A stretch of DNA of 13,964 nucleotides from NCBI GenBank assembly GCA_964576715.1, contig CAZNWE010000094.1, forward strand, positions 1-13,964, given 5' to 3'. This DNA is from SLRI01 sp964576715. GTDB taxonomy: Bacteria; Pseudomonadota; Alphaproteobacteria; Geminicoccales; Geminicoccaceae. Under the pieces are notes generated by a model, which was not told the DNA's origin, searched no databases, and saw only the letters and a program-made list of their open reading frames with translations. The stretch's first letter is position 1. Every line of letters begins with the position of its first letter. This document shows, piece by piece, positions 6,640-13,781 of this stretch. The position numbers and the translations under genes were made by a program.

Positions 6640-7167
6640 ATGCGCAAGGTCATCTGGTCGATCCTCGTTCTCTTTCTGCTCGCGCTCGGGCTGCTCCTGC
6701 ATTGGACGCTGCCGTCGCGCGACGTCGTGCGGATTCTCGGCACCGACGTCGCCCGGCAGCAGACCGTGGTCACCAACGAGCGGGGCGAGGACGTCACGGT
6801 CAGCCGCGACATCCGCTACATCAATGCGGTGACACCCGACGGCACGCCCCGGGTCTACCGCAACGAGGACACCGGCTGGGGCTGGCCGCCCTATTTCAAG
6901 TTCGACACGGCCAATCTCGCAGCCGAAGCGCAGAACGCGGCATCGAGCGAGGACGCACCGCGCTGGATGATCGTCACCCACTATGGCTGGCGGATCCCGA
7001 TTTTCTCGGCCTTTCCGAACGTGTTGTCGATCGAGCCTGCGGCGGGGCCGGACCAGACCCTGGTCCCGTGGGTCAAGCTCGGCGTTTTGGTGCTGCTCGT
7101 GGCCTTCGCGGGCTATCTCTGGTGGTGGGTGCACGGCATCTTCAAGCGGCGGGACGCTGCCGCCTGA
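6640..7167 (+). CDS. DUF1523-family inner-membrane protein
   Basis: 175 residues from the ATG at 6640 (MRKVIWSILVLFLL). An in-frame ATG 93 nt upstream would only add a low-complexity Arg/Pro/Cys extension before the membrane segment, so I reject it. One membrane helix spans about 5-22. A conserved extracytoplasmic domain follows, with TVVTNERGEDVTVSRDIRYI, YRNEDTGWGWPPYFKFD and THYGWRIPIFSAFPN. A second helix spans about 140-160 and ends in the basic tail KRRD, giving a cytoplasmic N and C terminus. This matches DUF1523, an alphaproteobacterial family without known function. The preceding 100 nt lack a ribosome site, and the upstream gene ends at 6538, so it may have its own promoter. The GNAT gene follows after 28 nt. 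Confidence 0.83.
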   Translation: MRKVIWSILVLFLLALGLLLHWTLPSRDVVRILGTDVARQQTVVTNERGEDVTVSRDIRYINAVTPDGTPRVYRNEDTGWGWPPYFKFDTANLAAEAQNAASSEDAPRWMIVTHYGWRIPIFSAFPNVLSIEPAAGPDQTLVPWVKLGVLVLLVAFAGYLWWWVHGIFKRRDAAA

Positions 7168-7195
7168 TCGACGTCCGACGCAGGGGATGGTGACG

Positions 7196-7780
7196 ATGGC
7201 GCAAAGGATTTCGCTGCGCGAGCGGCTGGCGCGGCATGAGGTCTTCATCCACGGCAAGGACGGGCGCGACTACCGGCTGCGGCCGATCGCGGTAACCGAT
7301 GCGCCGTCGTTGATCCGCGGCTACAACGCCATGTCGCCACGCGAGCGCTGGTTCCGCCTGCTGCATGCGGTGCCGGAAATGACGCCCGAGGCAGCGGCGG
7401 CGTTCTGCCAGCCCGATCCCGAGCTCGACATCTGTCTGGTCATCGAGGGGCAGGGTGAACTGGCGGGCGAGATCCTGGGCGGGGCGCGGATCACGGGCGC
7501 GCCCAACCGCACCGACGGCGAGTTCTCGGTCTCGATGCGGCCGGAGGGCCAAGGCCTGGGGCTCGCCCGCCAGGCCCTGCAAACGGTCCTCGATGCAGCG
7601 GCAGAGGCCGGCTACCGGCGGATCTACGGCTTTGTCTCGGCGAAGAACGACGGCATGCGTCAGCTCGCCAAGCGCCTCGGCTTCATCACCCGGCGCGATC
7701 CGGACGACTTCTCGCAGCTGATCTGCGAGATCCGCCTCGTGCAACCTTCACCGCAGCCTGCGGCTCGGCCGTCCTCCTGA
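7196..7780 (+). CDS. GNAT-family N-acetyltransferase
   Basis: 194 residues. Three in-frame starts are close together (ATG 7187, GTG 7190, ATG 7196). I choose 7196 because AGGGG lies 9 nt upstream of it, while it abuts the other two. The GNAT fold is shown by YRLRPIAVTDAPSL at about 26-39, a central strand, the acetyl-CoA loop QGLGLA at 119-124 (Q-x-x-G-x-A) followed by a helix, and NDGMRQLAKRLGF at 151-163. The domain resembles the acetyltransferase part of Pat-like protein lysine acetyltransferases, but no acyl-CoA synthetase or cNMP domain is attached, so the substrate is open. It sits 28 nt after the DUF1523 stop, probably co-transcribed. Its last 33 nt overlap the 3' end of the small minus-strand gene. 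Confidence 0.82.
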   Translation: MAQRISLRERLARHEVFIHGKDGRDYRLRPIAVTDAPSLIRGYNAMSPRERWFRLLHAVPEMTPEAAAAFCQPDPELDICLVIEGQGELAGEILGGARITGAPNRTDGEFSVSMRPEGQGLGLARQALQTVLDAAAEAGYRRIYGFVSAKNDGMRQLAKRLGFITRRDPDDFSQLICEIRLVQPSPQPAARPSS

Positions 7781-8080
7781 GCAAGGCAGGCACGCCGGCC
7801 CGCGGCCGGCCGGCCGGACAGCGTAGCTGCGCTCGCGGGAGTTCCGGAAGGCGCTGCATTCGGGATCGGTCGCGCGACACAAGTCGCAACGCGTCTTCGC
7901 CTCGAGGCAGACGACGGCCACCAGTTCGCCATCGCTTCGCGCCACGGTCGAGAGCCGCAGTTCGGCCACGCCGGCTGACGGCATGGTCAGCGCCGACCTG
8001 CAGGCGAACGCCGATTTGGTGCCTATCAGATCGGTTCCGTGCTTGGCGATCGTCACCTGCCGCTCGGTCTCGTGCCCCAT
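7748..8080 (-). CDS. Small two-CxxC protein, possible zinc ribbon, unrecognised
   Basis: 110 residues from the ATG at 8080-8078, which lies 34 nt after the amn stop on the same strand. I do not recognise a family. Residues 38-58 look like beta strands (VAELRLSTVARSDGELVAVV). There are seven Cys, including two CxxC pairs, C65DLC68 and C97LPC100, 28 residues apart, the arrangement of a four-Cys zinc or iron site; C27, C58 and C75 are extra. Third codon positions are strongly G/C, and the amino-acid mix is unlike the Arg/Pro-rich shadow frames nearby, which supports real coding. The weak points are a poor ribosome site and a basic tail. It probably rides on the amn transcript. The convergent 33-nt overlap with the GNAT gene means the two messages would be antisense at their ends. 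Could still be a chance frame. Confidence 0.5.
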   Translation of the reverse strand: MGHETERQVTIAKHGTDLIGTKSAFACRSALTMPSAGVAELRLSTVARSDGELVAVVCLEAKTRCDLCRATDPECSAFRNSRERSYAVRPAGRGPACLPCSGGRPSRRLR

Positions 8081-8108
8081 GCAGCTGCCATGCCGGCACT
8101 GGGCAAGG

Positions 8109-8130
8109 GCCGGCTTACCGGAAGGCCGGC
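8109..8130. repeat. GCCGGC inverted pair over the amn stop codon
   Basis: Two GCCGGC copies (8109-8114 and 8125-8130) flank 10 nt that include the amn TAA (8117-8115). As RNA they can form a 6-bp stem. There is no U tract on the minus-strand side, so it is a weak terminator at best. It may stabilise the message or partly attenuate the downstream small gene. Confidence 0.3.
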
Positions 8131-9599
8131 TCGTCGAAGCTTCTGAGCTTCCTCGAATGCAGCCGGTCGGCGCCCTGCTCGCGCAGCAGGCGGATCGCCT
8201 CGAGGCCGATCTCGAGGTGCTGGTTGACGCGTTCCTCGTAGAAGCGGTTGGCCATGCCCCTGAGCTTGAGCTCGCCGTGCAACGGTTTGTCGGAGACGCA
8301 GAGCAGGGTGCCGTAGGGCACGCGAAAGCGCAGGCCATTGGCGGAGATGGTCGCACTCTCCATGTCCAGCGCGATCGCGCGCGACTGGTTCAGCCGCTGG
8401 AAGAACTCCTCGTAGCGCAATTCCCAGTTGCGGTTGGCCGTCGAGGCCACGGTGCCGGTGCGCATCCGCGACTTGAGGTCGAGATCGGCGAGCCCGGTGA
8501 CGTTGGCCACCGCCTCCTGCAACGCCACCTGAACCTCGGCGATCGGCGGCACCGGGACGAAGGGCGGCACCTCCTGGTCGAGCACGTGGTCCTCGCGGAC
8601 ATAGCCGTGCGCCAGGACGTAGTCGCCGAGGCGCTGGGTCCGCCTGAGGCCGGCGCAATGGCCGAGCATCAGCCAGCAATGCGGCCTGAGCACGGCGACG
8701 TGGTCGGTGATGGTCCGGGCGTTGGAAGGACCGACGCCGATATTGACGAGCGTGACCCCGCGCCCATCCGGGCGGGTGAGATGGTAGGCCGGCATTTGCG
8801 GGAGGTGCATCGGCGCCGTACCACCTTCGTCGTCGCCGGGAAAGTGCCGGCCACGGCTGACCACGTCACCGGGCTCGACGAAGCGGTCGTGCTCGTGGCC
8901 GTGGGCCAGTTCGTGCCGCGCATAAGCGATGAAGTGGTCGACATAGCGCTGGTAGTTGGTGAACAGCACGAAGCGCTGATAGTATTGCGGGCTGGTCCCG
9001 GTGTAGTGGCTGAGCCGATGCAGGCTGTAGTCGACGCGCTCGGCGGTGAACAGGGCGAGCGCCCCCGGCTCGCCCCGCGGCGAGTGGAAGGTGCCGTTGG
9101 CGATGCCGTCGTCGGTCGCTGCCAGATCGGGCATCGGGAAGCGGTTGGGCAGCTTGTGCGCCCGCTCGCCCTCGATCCCGCTCTCGCCGACATCGACCAC
9201 GAACGGCAGCGGGATCGGCCGCCGGCTCCGGCCGACGACGAGCGGCACCAGGTGATGCCGCAACAGCATGCCGAACTGGGTCTCGTAGTAGTCGCCGAAG
9301 AGTGCCGGGCGGGTCAGCGTGGTCCCGTAGAGCCCCGGGTCGTGCAGGGCGCCGTAGGCGATCCTCGCATCGGCGTTGAGCGTCTCGGGGTCGATGCGGA
9401 TGCCGACATAGGGGTAGCAGGCATCGAGATCGCCCGGCACTGTGCCGTGCGTCACATAGGCGTCGAAGGCGCGCCTGAGCCGGCCCACCGCCTCGTCGTA
9501 GATGCGGGTGACGTGCGCCAGGGCGGTCTGCGGATCGCGGCAGAGCTCGATGTCCCGGACCCCGTTTCGTGCAAACGCCTCGCCCAGCGCCTCGACCAT
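8115..9599 (-). CDS. amn: AMP nucleosidase
   Basis: 494 residues, close to E. coli Amn (484) and alignable along its whole length. The enzyme cleaves AMP to adenine and ribose 5-phosphate in purine salvage, in the cytoplasm. The N-terminal AMP nucleosidase domain (about 25-190) includes TTLTRPALFGDYY. The phosphorylase-like catalytic domain includes YSLHRLSHYTGT, LVNIGVGPSNARTITDH (about 285-300), GTVASTANRNWELRY, LDMESAT at 411-417 with the ribose-binding Glu414 region, and VSDKPLHGE; it ends DRLHSRKLRSFDEPAFR as E. coli does. I start at the ATG at 9599-9597, which has AAGGG 6-7 nt upstream. An in-frame ATG at 9632 would add 11 residues and also has an AGGG nearby, so the start is not settled. 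It is divergent from uup and followed by the two-CxxC gene. Confidence 0.95.
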   Translation of the reverse strand: MVEALGEAFARNGVRDIELCRDPQTALAHVTRIYDEAVGRLRRAFDAYVTHGTVPGDLDACYPYVGIRIDPETLNADARIAYGALHDPGLYGTTLTRPALFGDYYETQFGMLLRHHLVPLVVGRSRRPIPLPFVVDVGESGIEGERAHKLPNRFPMPDLAATDDGIANGTFHSPRGEPGALALFTAERVDYSLHRLSHYTGTSPQYYQRFVLFTNYQRYVDHFIAYARHELAHGHEHDRFVEPGDVVSRGRHFPGDDEGGTAPMHLPQMPAYHLTRPDGRGVTLVNIGVGPSNARTITDHVAVLRPHCWLMLGHCAGLRRTQRLGDYVLAHGYVREDHVLDQEVPPFVPVPPIAEVQVALQEAVANVTGLADLDLKSRMRTGTVASTANRNWELRYEEFFQRLNQSRAIALDMESATISANGLRFRVPYGTLLCVSDKPLHGELKLRGMANRFYEERVNQHLEIGLEAIRLLREQGADRLHSRKLRSFDEPAFR

Positions 9600-9769
9600 T
9601 CGCCACCCTTCGGCTACAGCTCTATGCGGCATCGCTGCCCTGCCGGCCGGCAGCGGCGGGTGATGTCGGCCGACGGTCTAGCGCTTTCGCGAGCGGTTCG
9701 CCACCACACCGACCACCGCGAGCGCCCAGCCGCGCCCCATTCCTGCAAGATCGATCACCAGCGCCACCG

Positions 9770-11593
9770 ATGGCTCCAGCCCCCCTCCTGTCGCTCCGCG
9801 CCGCCAGCTTGACCCTCGGCGGCAAGCGCCTGTTCGACAACGTCGATCTCGACATCCAGGTCGGCGACACGATCGGCCTCGTCGGCCGCAACGGCAGCGG
9901 CAAGTCGAGCCTGCTCAAGGTCCTGGCCGGGCTGGTCCCGCTCGATACCGGAACGCGGTCCGGCCAGCAGCACTGCCTGGTCCGCTATCTCGAGCAGGAC
10001 CCGTCGCTCGATCCGGCCCGCAGCCTGGTCGCGAGCGTGACCCAGGGGCTCGCCGCCGACGTCGACCCCGAGGCGAGTGCCTACCAGGCGGCAGCCCTGC
10101 TCGAAGCCCTCGGCCTCGAGCCCGAGCGGCCGGCTGCGGGGCTCTCCGGCGGCGAGCGCCGGCGGGTGGCGATCGCCAGAGCACTCGTCGCCGAGCCCGA
10201 CATCCTGCTGCTCGACGAGCCCACCAACCATCTCGACCTGCCGGCCATCGCCTGGCTCGAGGCGACGCTCGCGGGATCCCGCGCCGCCCGGGTGGTGATC
10301 AGCCACGACCGGACGTTCCTCGCCCGGGTGACCGCCAAGACCTGGTGGCTGGACCGCGGCCGGCTCCTGGTCAACAACGCGTCCACCCAAGCGTTCGAGG
10401 CGTGGCGCGACGGCCTCCTGGCCGAGGAGGAGCGGACGCTGGCGCGGCTCGAGAAGCATCTGGAGGCGGAGACCCACTGGCTGCATCGGGGCGTGACGGC
10501 GCGGCGCAAGCGCAACCAGGGCCGGCTGCGCAAGCTGGCCGACCTCAGGGCCGCCCGTGCCGCCTTTCTTCGCCCCGAGGGGCGGGCCAAGCTGGAGGCG
10601 CAGCTCGCCGGCGGTGGCGGGTCGCTGGTCATCGAGGCCGAGGCGATCAGCAAGACGCGGGGCGATCGGCTGCTGGTCGACGGCTTCTCGACCCGCATCG
10701 CGAAGGGCGACCGGGTCGGCATCGTCGGTGCCAACGGAGTCGGCAAGACGACCCTGCTCGATCTCCTGACCGGGCTGCTCGAGCCGGATGCGGGCACGGT
10801 GCGGCTGGGCACGGGCCTCGAGATCGCCCGCTTCGAGCAGGATCGCGGCAGCCTCGATCCGAAGGCGACACCCTGGTCGACGCTCTGTCCGGAGGGCGGC
10901 GACCAGGTCGAGGTGGCCGGCCGGCGGCGCCATGTCGTGGGCTATCTCAGGGATTTCCTGTTCGACGAGGCGCAGGCGCGCCAGCCGGTCGAGGCGCTCT
11001 CCGGCGGCGAGCGCAACCGCCTGCTCCTCGCCCGCAACCTCGCCAACCCGAGCAACCTCCTGGTCCTCGACGAGCCGACCAACGATCTCGATCTGGAAAC
11101 CCTGGATCTCCTCGAGGATCTCCTGGCCGACTATCCGGGCACGCTGCTCCTGGTCAGCCACGACCGCGACTTCCTCGACCGGGTGGTGACCAGCACGATC
11201 GTCCTCGAGGGGGCGGGACGGATCGTCGAGACCGCCGGCGGTTACAGCGACGCAGTGCGCCAGGGAGCCCGGCTCGGCCTCGCCATGGCCGTCCAGGGCG
11301 GTGCTGCGGGCCAACGGTCGGGCGGCTCGGGGCGGGGCGCGGCGATCCGGGCACAGGGCAAGGCGCAGGCCAAGCTCGCCCGCGAACTCGACCGGCTGCC
11401 GGCGAAGATCGAGGCCGCGACCGCCGAGCTCGCGGCGCTCGAGGCGCGGCTCGGCGATCCCGCCCTGCATCTCCGGGCGCCGGCCACGGCCGCAACCCTG
11501 GCAGAGCGGATCGAGGTGCTGCGCGCCACCCTCGCCGGGCTCGAGGAGCGCTGGCTGGAGCTCGAGGCGATGCGTGAGGCGGGTGAGATTTGA
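9770..11593 (+). CDS. uup: ABC-F ATPase, Uup subfamily
   Basis: 607 residues. Two ABC cassettes without membrane segments: Walker A GRNGSGKS (K45), signature LSGGE (125-129), Walker B LLLDEPTNHLD (E150), switch VISHDR; then Walker A GANGVGKT (K326), LSGGE (410-414), LVLDEPTNDLD (E435), switch LVSHDR. All catalytic residues are intact. The inter-domain region carries THWLHRGVTARRKRNQGRL at about 235-255, the Uup-type linker. A C-terminal coiled coil (about 535-605) fits the Uup DNA/ribosome-binding tail. ABC-F proteins act on the ribosomal E site; Uup also affects transposon excision and ribosome assembly in E. coli. ATG at 9770 is chosen because the fold begins there; upstream in-frame sequence is antisense to amn. 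No good ribosome site is visible. dusA follows. Confidence 0.93.
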   Translation: MAPAPLLSLRAASLTLGGKRLFDNVDLDIQVGDTIGLVGRNGSGKSSLLKVLAGLVPLDTGTRSGQQHCLVRYLEQDPSLDPARSLVASVTQGLAADVDPEASAYQAAALLEALGLEPERPAAGLSGGERRRVAIARALVAEPDILLLDEPTNHLDLPAIAWLEATLAGSRAARVVISHDRTFLARVTAKTWWLDRGRLLVNNASTQAFEAWRDGLLAEEERTLARLEKHLEAETHWLHRGVTARRKRNQGRLRKLADLRAARAAFLRPEGRAKLEAQLAGGGGSLVIEAEAISKTRGDRLLVDGFSTRIAKGDRVGIVGANGVGKTTLLDLLTGLLEPDAGTVRLGTGLEIARFEQDRGSLDPKATPWSTLCPEGGDQVEVAGRRRHVVGYLRDFLFDEAQARQPVEALSGGERNRLLLARNLANPSNLLVLDEPTNDLDLETLDLLEDLLADYPGTLLLVSHDRDFLDRVVTSTIVLEGAGRIVETAGGYSDAVRQGARLGLAMAVQGGAAGQRSGGSGRGAAIRAQGKAQAKLARELDRLPAKIEAATAELAALEARLGDPALHLRAPATAATLAERIEVLRATLAGLEERWLELEAMREAGEI

Positions 11594-11634
11594 CCGCTTG
11601 GGTGCCGGCGGTCGATCGCGACCGGCCGCCGCCT

Positions 11635-11640
11635 TATATG
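11635..11640 (+). promoter_or_regulatory. TATA-like box 12 nt before the dusA ATG
   Basis: TATATG at 11635-11640 sits where a -10 box would place the transcript start on the ATG at 11647. There is no convincing -35 element (the sequence 18 nt upstream is TCGATC) and no Shine-Dalgarno before the ATG. This resembles the arrangement before the DUF1523 gene. Tentative. Confidence 0.25.
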
Positions 11641-11646
11641 CGACGA

Positions 11647-12645
11647 ATGATTTGCTGGACCACGACCGCCACCCTCGACCGCCGTCTGTCCGTCGCCCCG
11701 ATGATGGACTGGACCGATCGGCATTGCCGCTTCTTCCACCGGCTCCTGGCGCCCAGGGCTCTCCTCTACACCGAGATGGTGACCACCGGTGCCATCCTGC
11801 ACGGCGAGGCCGAGCGCTTCCTCGCCTTCGATCCGCAAGAAAGCCCGGTGGCGCTGCAACTCGGCGGCAGCGAGCCCGCCGCACTGGCCCGGGCGGTCGG
11901 CATTGCCGAGGCCTGGCCCTATGCCGAGATCAACCTCAATTGCGGCTGTCCCTCCGACCGGGTGCGCAGCGGCCGGTTCGGTGCCTGTCTGATGGCCGAG
12001 CCTGGCCGCGTGGCCGAGTGCGTCCAGGCGATGCAGGGCGCCACTGCCAAGCCGGTGACCGTCAAGTGCCGGATCGGCATCGACGACAGTGACGAGGAGG
12101 CGTTTCTCGACCGCTTCGTCGACAGCGTGGCGGCGGCCGGCTGCACCGTCTTCATCATCCATGCCAGAAAGGCCTGGCTCGCCGGGCTGAGCCCCAAGGA
12201 GAACCGCGAGATCCCACCCTTGAACCAGGCGCGGGTGGCGCGGCTCAAGCAGCGTCGCCCGGAGCTCACGATCGTCGCCAATGGCGGCTTCCGGCTGCCC
12301 GCGGTGGCGGGCGCGGCGCTCGCCGATGTCGATGGGGTGATGATCGGCCGCGAGGCGTACCAGAATCCCTACAGCCTGCCGGCATTCACGCGCGCCCTTC
12401 AGGATCCGGGCGTCGCCGATCCGGAACGGGCGGCGATCATGGCGACGCTGCGCGCCTATGCCGAGGCGGCAGCCGCCCGGGGCACGCCGGTGAAGGCGAT
12501 CGCGCGGCATGTGCTCGGGCTCTATAACGGCGAGCGGGGGGCCCGGGCCTGGCGCCGACGCCTGAGCGAAGCGATGCAGCGGGAAGGGGCGAGCCCGGCG
12601 CTGCTCGCACCGATCGAAAGCGCGGCGGACGGCGTGGCGGCGTGA
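11647..12645 (+). CDS. dusA: tRNA-dihydrouridine(20/20a) synthase DusA
   Basis: 332 residues. FMN/NADPH-dependent enzyme reducing uridine to dihydrouridine at position 20/20a of the tRNA D-loop. DusA-specific sequence is clear: LSVAPMMDWTDRHCRFFHR (FMN-binding start), LYTEMVTTGAILHG, PVALQLGGSEP, EINLNCGCPSDRV with catalytic Cys101, VTVKCRIGIDD, FIIHARKAWLAGLSPKENRE, VANGGFR and GVMIGREAYQNPY. Length equals typical DusA. Start choice is uncertain: ATG 11647 is used here, ATG 11638 would add three residues, and an in-frame TTG at 11590 overlapping the uup stop would add 19 residues not conserved in the family. None has a good ribosome site. It probably follows uup in the same transcript, with a possible extra internal promoter. 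Confidence 0.94.
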   Translation: MICWTTTATLDRRLSVAPMMDWTDRHCRFFHRLLAPRALLYTEMVTTGAILHGEAERFLAFDPQESPVALQLGGSEPAALARAVGIAEAWPYAEINLNCGCPSDRVRSGRFGACLMAEPGRVAECVQAMQGATAKPVTVKCRIGIDDSDEEAFLDRFVDSVAAAGCTVFIIHARKAWLAGLSPKENREIPPLNQARVARLKQRRPELTIVANGGFRLPAVAGAALADVDGVMIGREAYQNPYSLPAFTRALQDPGVADPERAAIMATLRAYAEAAAARGTPVKAIARHVLGLYNGERGARAWRRRLSEAMQREGASPALLAPIESAADGVAA

Positions 12646-12730
12646 GCCGACGTCCTGCGCGTAGACGCAATGTTAACGTTGGGCTGCTAACCTCAACCTT
12701 GGTCGACGAGCAAGATGAGGAAAGGACTGG

Positions 12731-12943
12731 ATGACCGATACCTCCGCCCGGAGCCCAGCGCGTCGGTGGCCATGTCCCGGGCTTCGCGGCGATCGATCGG
12801 GCAGCGTGGTCAGCGAATACGCGATGATTGCCGCCATGGTGGCGATCACGGCGATCGCCGCCCTGCTGCTGTTCACCGATTCGGCGGACTCCGTCTGGAG
12901 CACTGTCGGGCGTGAAGTCGGCGGTGCGCTCGGCGGCCCCTGA
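12731..12943 (+). CDS. Flp/type IVb prepilin-like protein
   Basis: 70 residues. A hydrophilic basic leader of 24 residues ends in RSG, then SVVSEYAMIAAMVAITAIAALLLF. This fits prepilin peptidase cleavage after G24, with Glu at +5 (E29) and Tyr at +6, the Flp pilin signature (usually G/xxxxEY). The mature form would be 46 residues: one membrane helix plus a short Gly-rich tail (REVGGALGGP). Flp pilins polymerise into adhesion pili through the Tad machinery or remain as pseudopilins. The ATG has AAGGA 4 nt and AGGA 9 nt upstream, a good site. No tad/cpa genes are in the window, so it is an orphan here, between dusA and a convergent dioxygenase gene (19-nt gap). The family call rests on a short sequence. 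Confidence 0.78.
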   Translation: MTDTSARSPARRWPCPGLRGDRSGSVVSEYAMIAAMVAITAIAALLLFTDSADSVWSTVGREVGGALGGP

Positions 12944-12962
12944 GGCGACGCGGCGAGCGGCC

Positions 12963-13628
12963 TCAGCTCATGTTCAGCATGCGGCGGATCGGCTTGGTGA
13001 GGCGCGACACCTTGCGCTCGATGCCGGTCGTCCCCGACATGTCGCGAAAGCTGAGTTGCAGCATCCGGCGGACACCGATGTGCTGCTTGTGGCCGTGCCA
13101 CGAGGTTGGCGTGTTGTGGAAGGCGATCAGCGTCCCGGACAGCGGCTCGACCTCAGTGGTATAGTCCTCGATGTCGTCCTCGCTGCGGCAGATCCGCAGC
13201 TTGCCGCCCGGCGAGTCCCAGGTCTCGTTGAAGTAGAGCAGCAGCGTGATGAGCTTCGAGCGATGATCGTGGTGGATCCGCCCGTCGGTTGCCTCGGCGT
13301 AGGCGCGCAGGCCGATCGTCGGCTCGGTCCGGCGCAGGTCGAGGCCGAACTTGGCGGCGATGGCGTCGCGAAAGCGCTCGCTCTCGAGCTCGCTGATCAG
13401 CAGATCGAAGGTCGGTCCCTGTGGCACCGCACCGGGCTCGACATTGCCGGGCCCGGTGATTGCCGGGTAGTCGCGGCGCAGCAGGGCCTGTGCAGCCGGT
13501 GTCACGAAATCCTCGACCAGCACATGGTGATAAGGATCGGCGCGCAGCGGCGCCGCCGTGAGCCGCGGATAGTCGAAGAGCTGATCGACCGAAAGCTCGG
13601 CCGAAGCGCGGGCAGCCGCCTGGGCCAT
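12963..13628 (-). CDS. 2OG-Fe(II) dioxygenase family protein
   Basis: 221 residues with the double-stranded beta-helix iron site: H119-x-D121 (in GRIHHDHRSKLITLLLYFN) and distal H178 (in SWHGH), with R187 or R188 as the likely 2-oxoglutarate carboxylate ligand. GGKLRICRSEDD and SGTLIAFHNTPTSWHG are typical of the prolyl-4-hydroxylase-like 2OG-FeII_Oxy_3 group. Such enzymes couple 2-oxoglutarate decarboxylation to hydroxylation of proteins or small molecules; the substrate cannot be read from sequence. The start has GGAG 8 nt upstream. The C-terminal tail (about 200-221) is basic (ERKVSRLTKPIRRMLN). It is convergent with the pilin gene, and an AT-rich dyad lies just upstream of its ribosome site. 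No biosynthetic partner is visible nearby. Confidence 0.88.
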   Translation of the reverse strand: MAQAAARASAELSVDQLFDYPRLTAAPLRADPYHHVLVEDFVTPAAQALLRRDYPAITGPGNVEPGAVPQGPTFDLLISELESERFRDAIAAKFGLDLRRTEPTIGLRAYAEATDGRIHHDHRSKLITLLLYFNETWDSPGGKLRICRSEDDIEDYTTEVEPLSGTLIAFHNTPTSWHGHKQHIGVRRMLQLSFRDMSGTTGIERKVSRLTKPIRRMLNMS

Positions 13629-13640
13629 CGGAACATCTCC

Positions 13641-13654
13641 AGGTTTCTAAACCT
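13641..13654. promoter_or_regulatory. Perfect 6-2-6 dyad upstream of the dioxygenase gene
   Basis: AGGTTT-CT-AAACCT is an exact inverted repeat, AT-rich in a GC-rich surrounding. It touches the Shine-Dalgarno region (GGAG, about 13637-13640) and lies 12 nt from the ATG at 13628. With a 2-nt spacer it suits a dimeric DNA-binding protein better than an RNA hairpin. No regulator gene is present to pair it with. Confidence 0.35.
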
Positions 13655-13781
13655 TAGCTCGACCGGCGGCGCGCAGCAGTCGAGCAGGAACCACCGCATC
13701 GCCGTCGGCCGGGCACACCAAATCGTCGACGCAGAGGTGGTGTAGGCCCCCCGGCGCCGCAAGGCGACGCCATCGGGACCG

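Noticed and set aside
7983..9812. 609-residue plus-strand open frame opposite amn
   Set aside because: amn aligns with the E. coli protein end to end on the minus strand; this frame is its shadow.
9755..11884. 709-residue minus-strand open frame opposite uup and dusA
   Set aside because: It spans two well-recognised plus-strand genes and has shadow-type composition.
11242..12510. 422-residue minus-strand open frame opposite dusA
   Set aside because: dusA motifs on the plus strand are unambiguous.
12672..12692. GTTAAC...CTAAC upstream of the pilin gene as a CtrA-type box
   Set aside because: The spacing between TTAA and TAAC is not the 7 nt of a CtrA site, and no other regulatory context supports it.
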